Shown: in pieces, positions 5,483-5,492 of the stretch
Numbering within the stretch: position 1 is the first letter of the stretch
How the letters are laid out: each line of letters starts with the position of its first letter
Assembly: GCF_003462685.1 (NCBI RefSeq)
Contig: NZ_QRVE01000033.1
Span: forward strand, 1 to 5,492
Length of the DNA stretch: 5,492 bases
Direction: 5' to 3'
Source: Collinsella sp. AF23-4AC
GTDB taxonomy: Bacteria; Actinomycetota; Coriobacteriia; Coriobacteriales; Coriobacteriaceae
Notes under the pieces: model-generated
Database searches by the model: none
What the model was told of the DNA's origin: nothing
What the model saw: only the letters and a program-made list of their open reading frames with translations
Position numbers and translations under genes: made by a program

Positions 5483-5492
5483 TTTAAACCAC

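Overview
The window looks like the chromosome of a high-GC Gram-positive anaerobe. The best guess is a gut Coriobacteriia such as Collinsella or a relative. This is inferred from GC-rich third codon positions, an arginine deiminase (arc) gene set with a YfcC/DcuC-type transporter, and a DUF1846 protein. It is not proven by any single marker. All supported genes read left to right.

Region 1 (1-2920) is the 3' part of an arc cluster. It holds the last 16 codons of arginine deiminase (arcA, with the catalytic-cysteine tail GGPRCMSMP), a complete catabolic ornithine carbamoyltransferase (arcB), and a 492-residue membrane antiporter of the YfcC/DcuC family (arcD-like). Two hairpins lie between arcA and arcB. 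A weak terminator separates arcB from arcD. A structured 3' UTR and a strong terminator close the unit. ArcA turns arginine into citrulline and ammonia, ArcB splits citrulline with phosphate into ornithine and carbamoyl phosphate, and the transporter probably swaps ornithine for arginine. Carbamate kinase (arcC), which would make the ATP, does not follow arcD.

Region 2 (2921-3313) has no credible gene. It contains three inverted repeats in a row: a 12-bp perfect hairpin, a 98-nt nearly full-length imperfect palindrome, and a 69-nt palindrome with 17-bp perfect arms. A GGGGTCAGG-containing stretch lies just before the last one. This is the most unusual part of the window and resembles a cluster of intergenic palindromic repeats or a non-autonomous mobile element. 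It ends in a TATAAT promoter for the next gene.

Region 3 (3314-4862) is a monocistronic DUF1846/UPF0371 protein with its own terminator. Region 4 (4863-5492) has a putative promoter with partial dyad symmetry, a small MarR-like winged-helix regulator with its own terminator, and a further 9-bp hairpin at the window edge. No tRNA, rRNA, CRISPR array, transposase or complete novel multi-gene system is visible.
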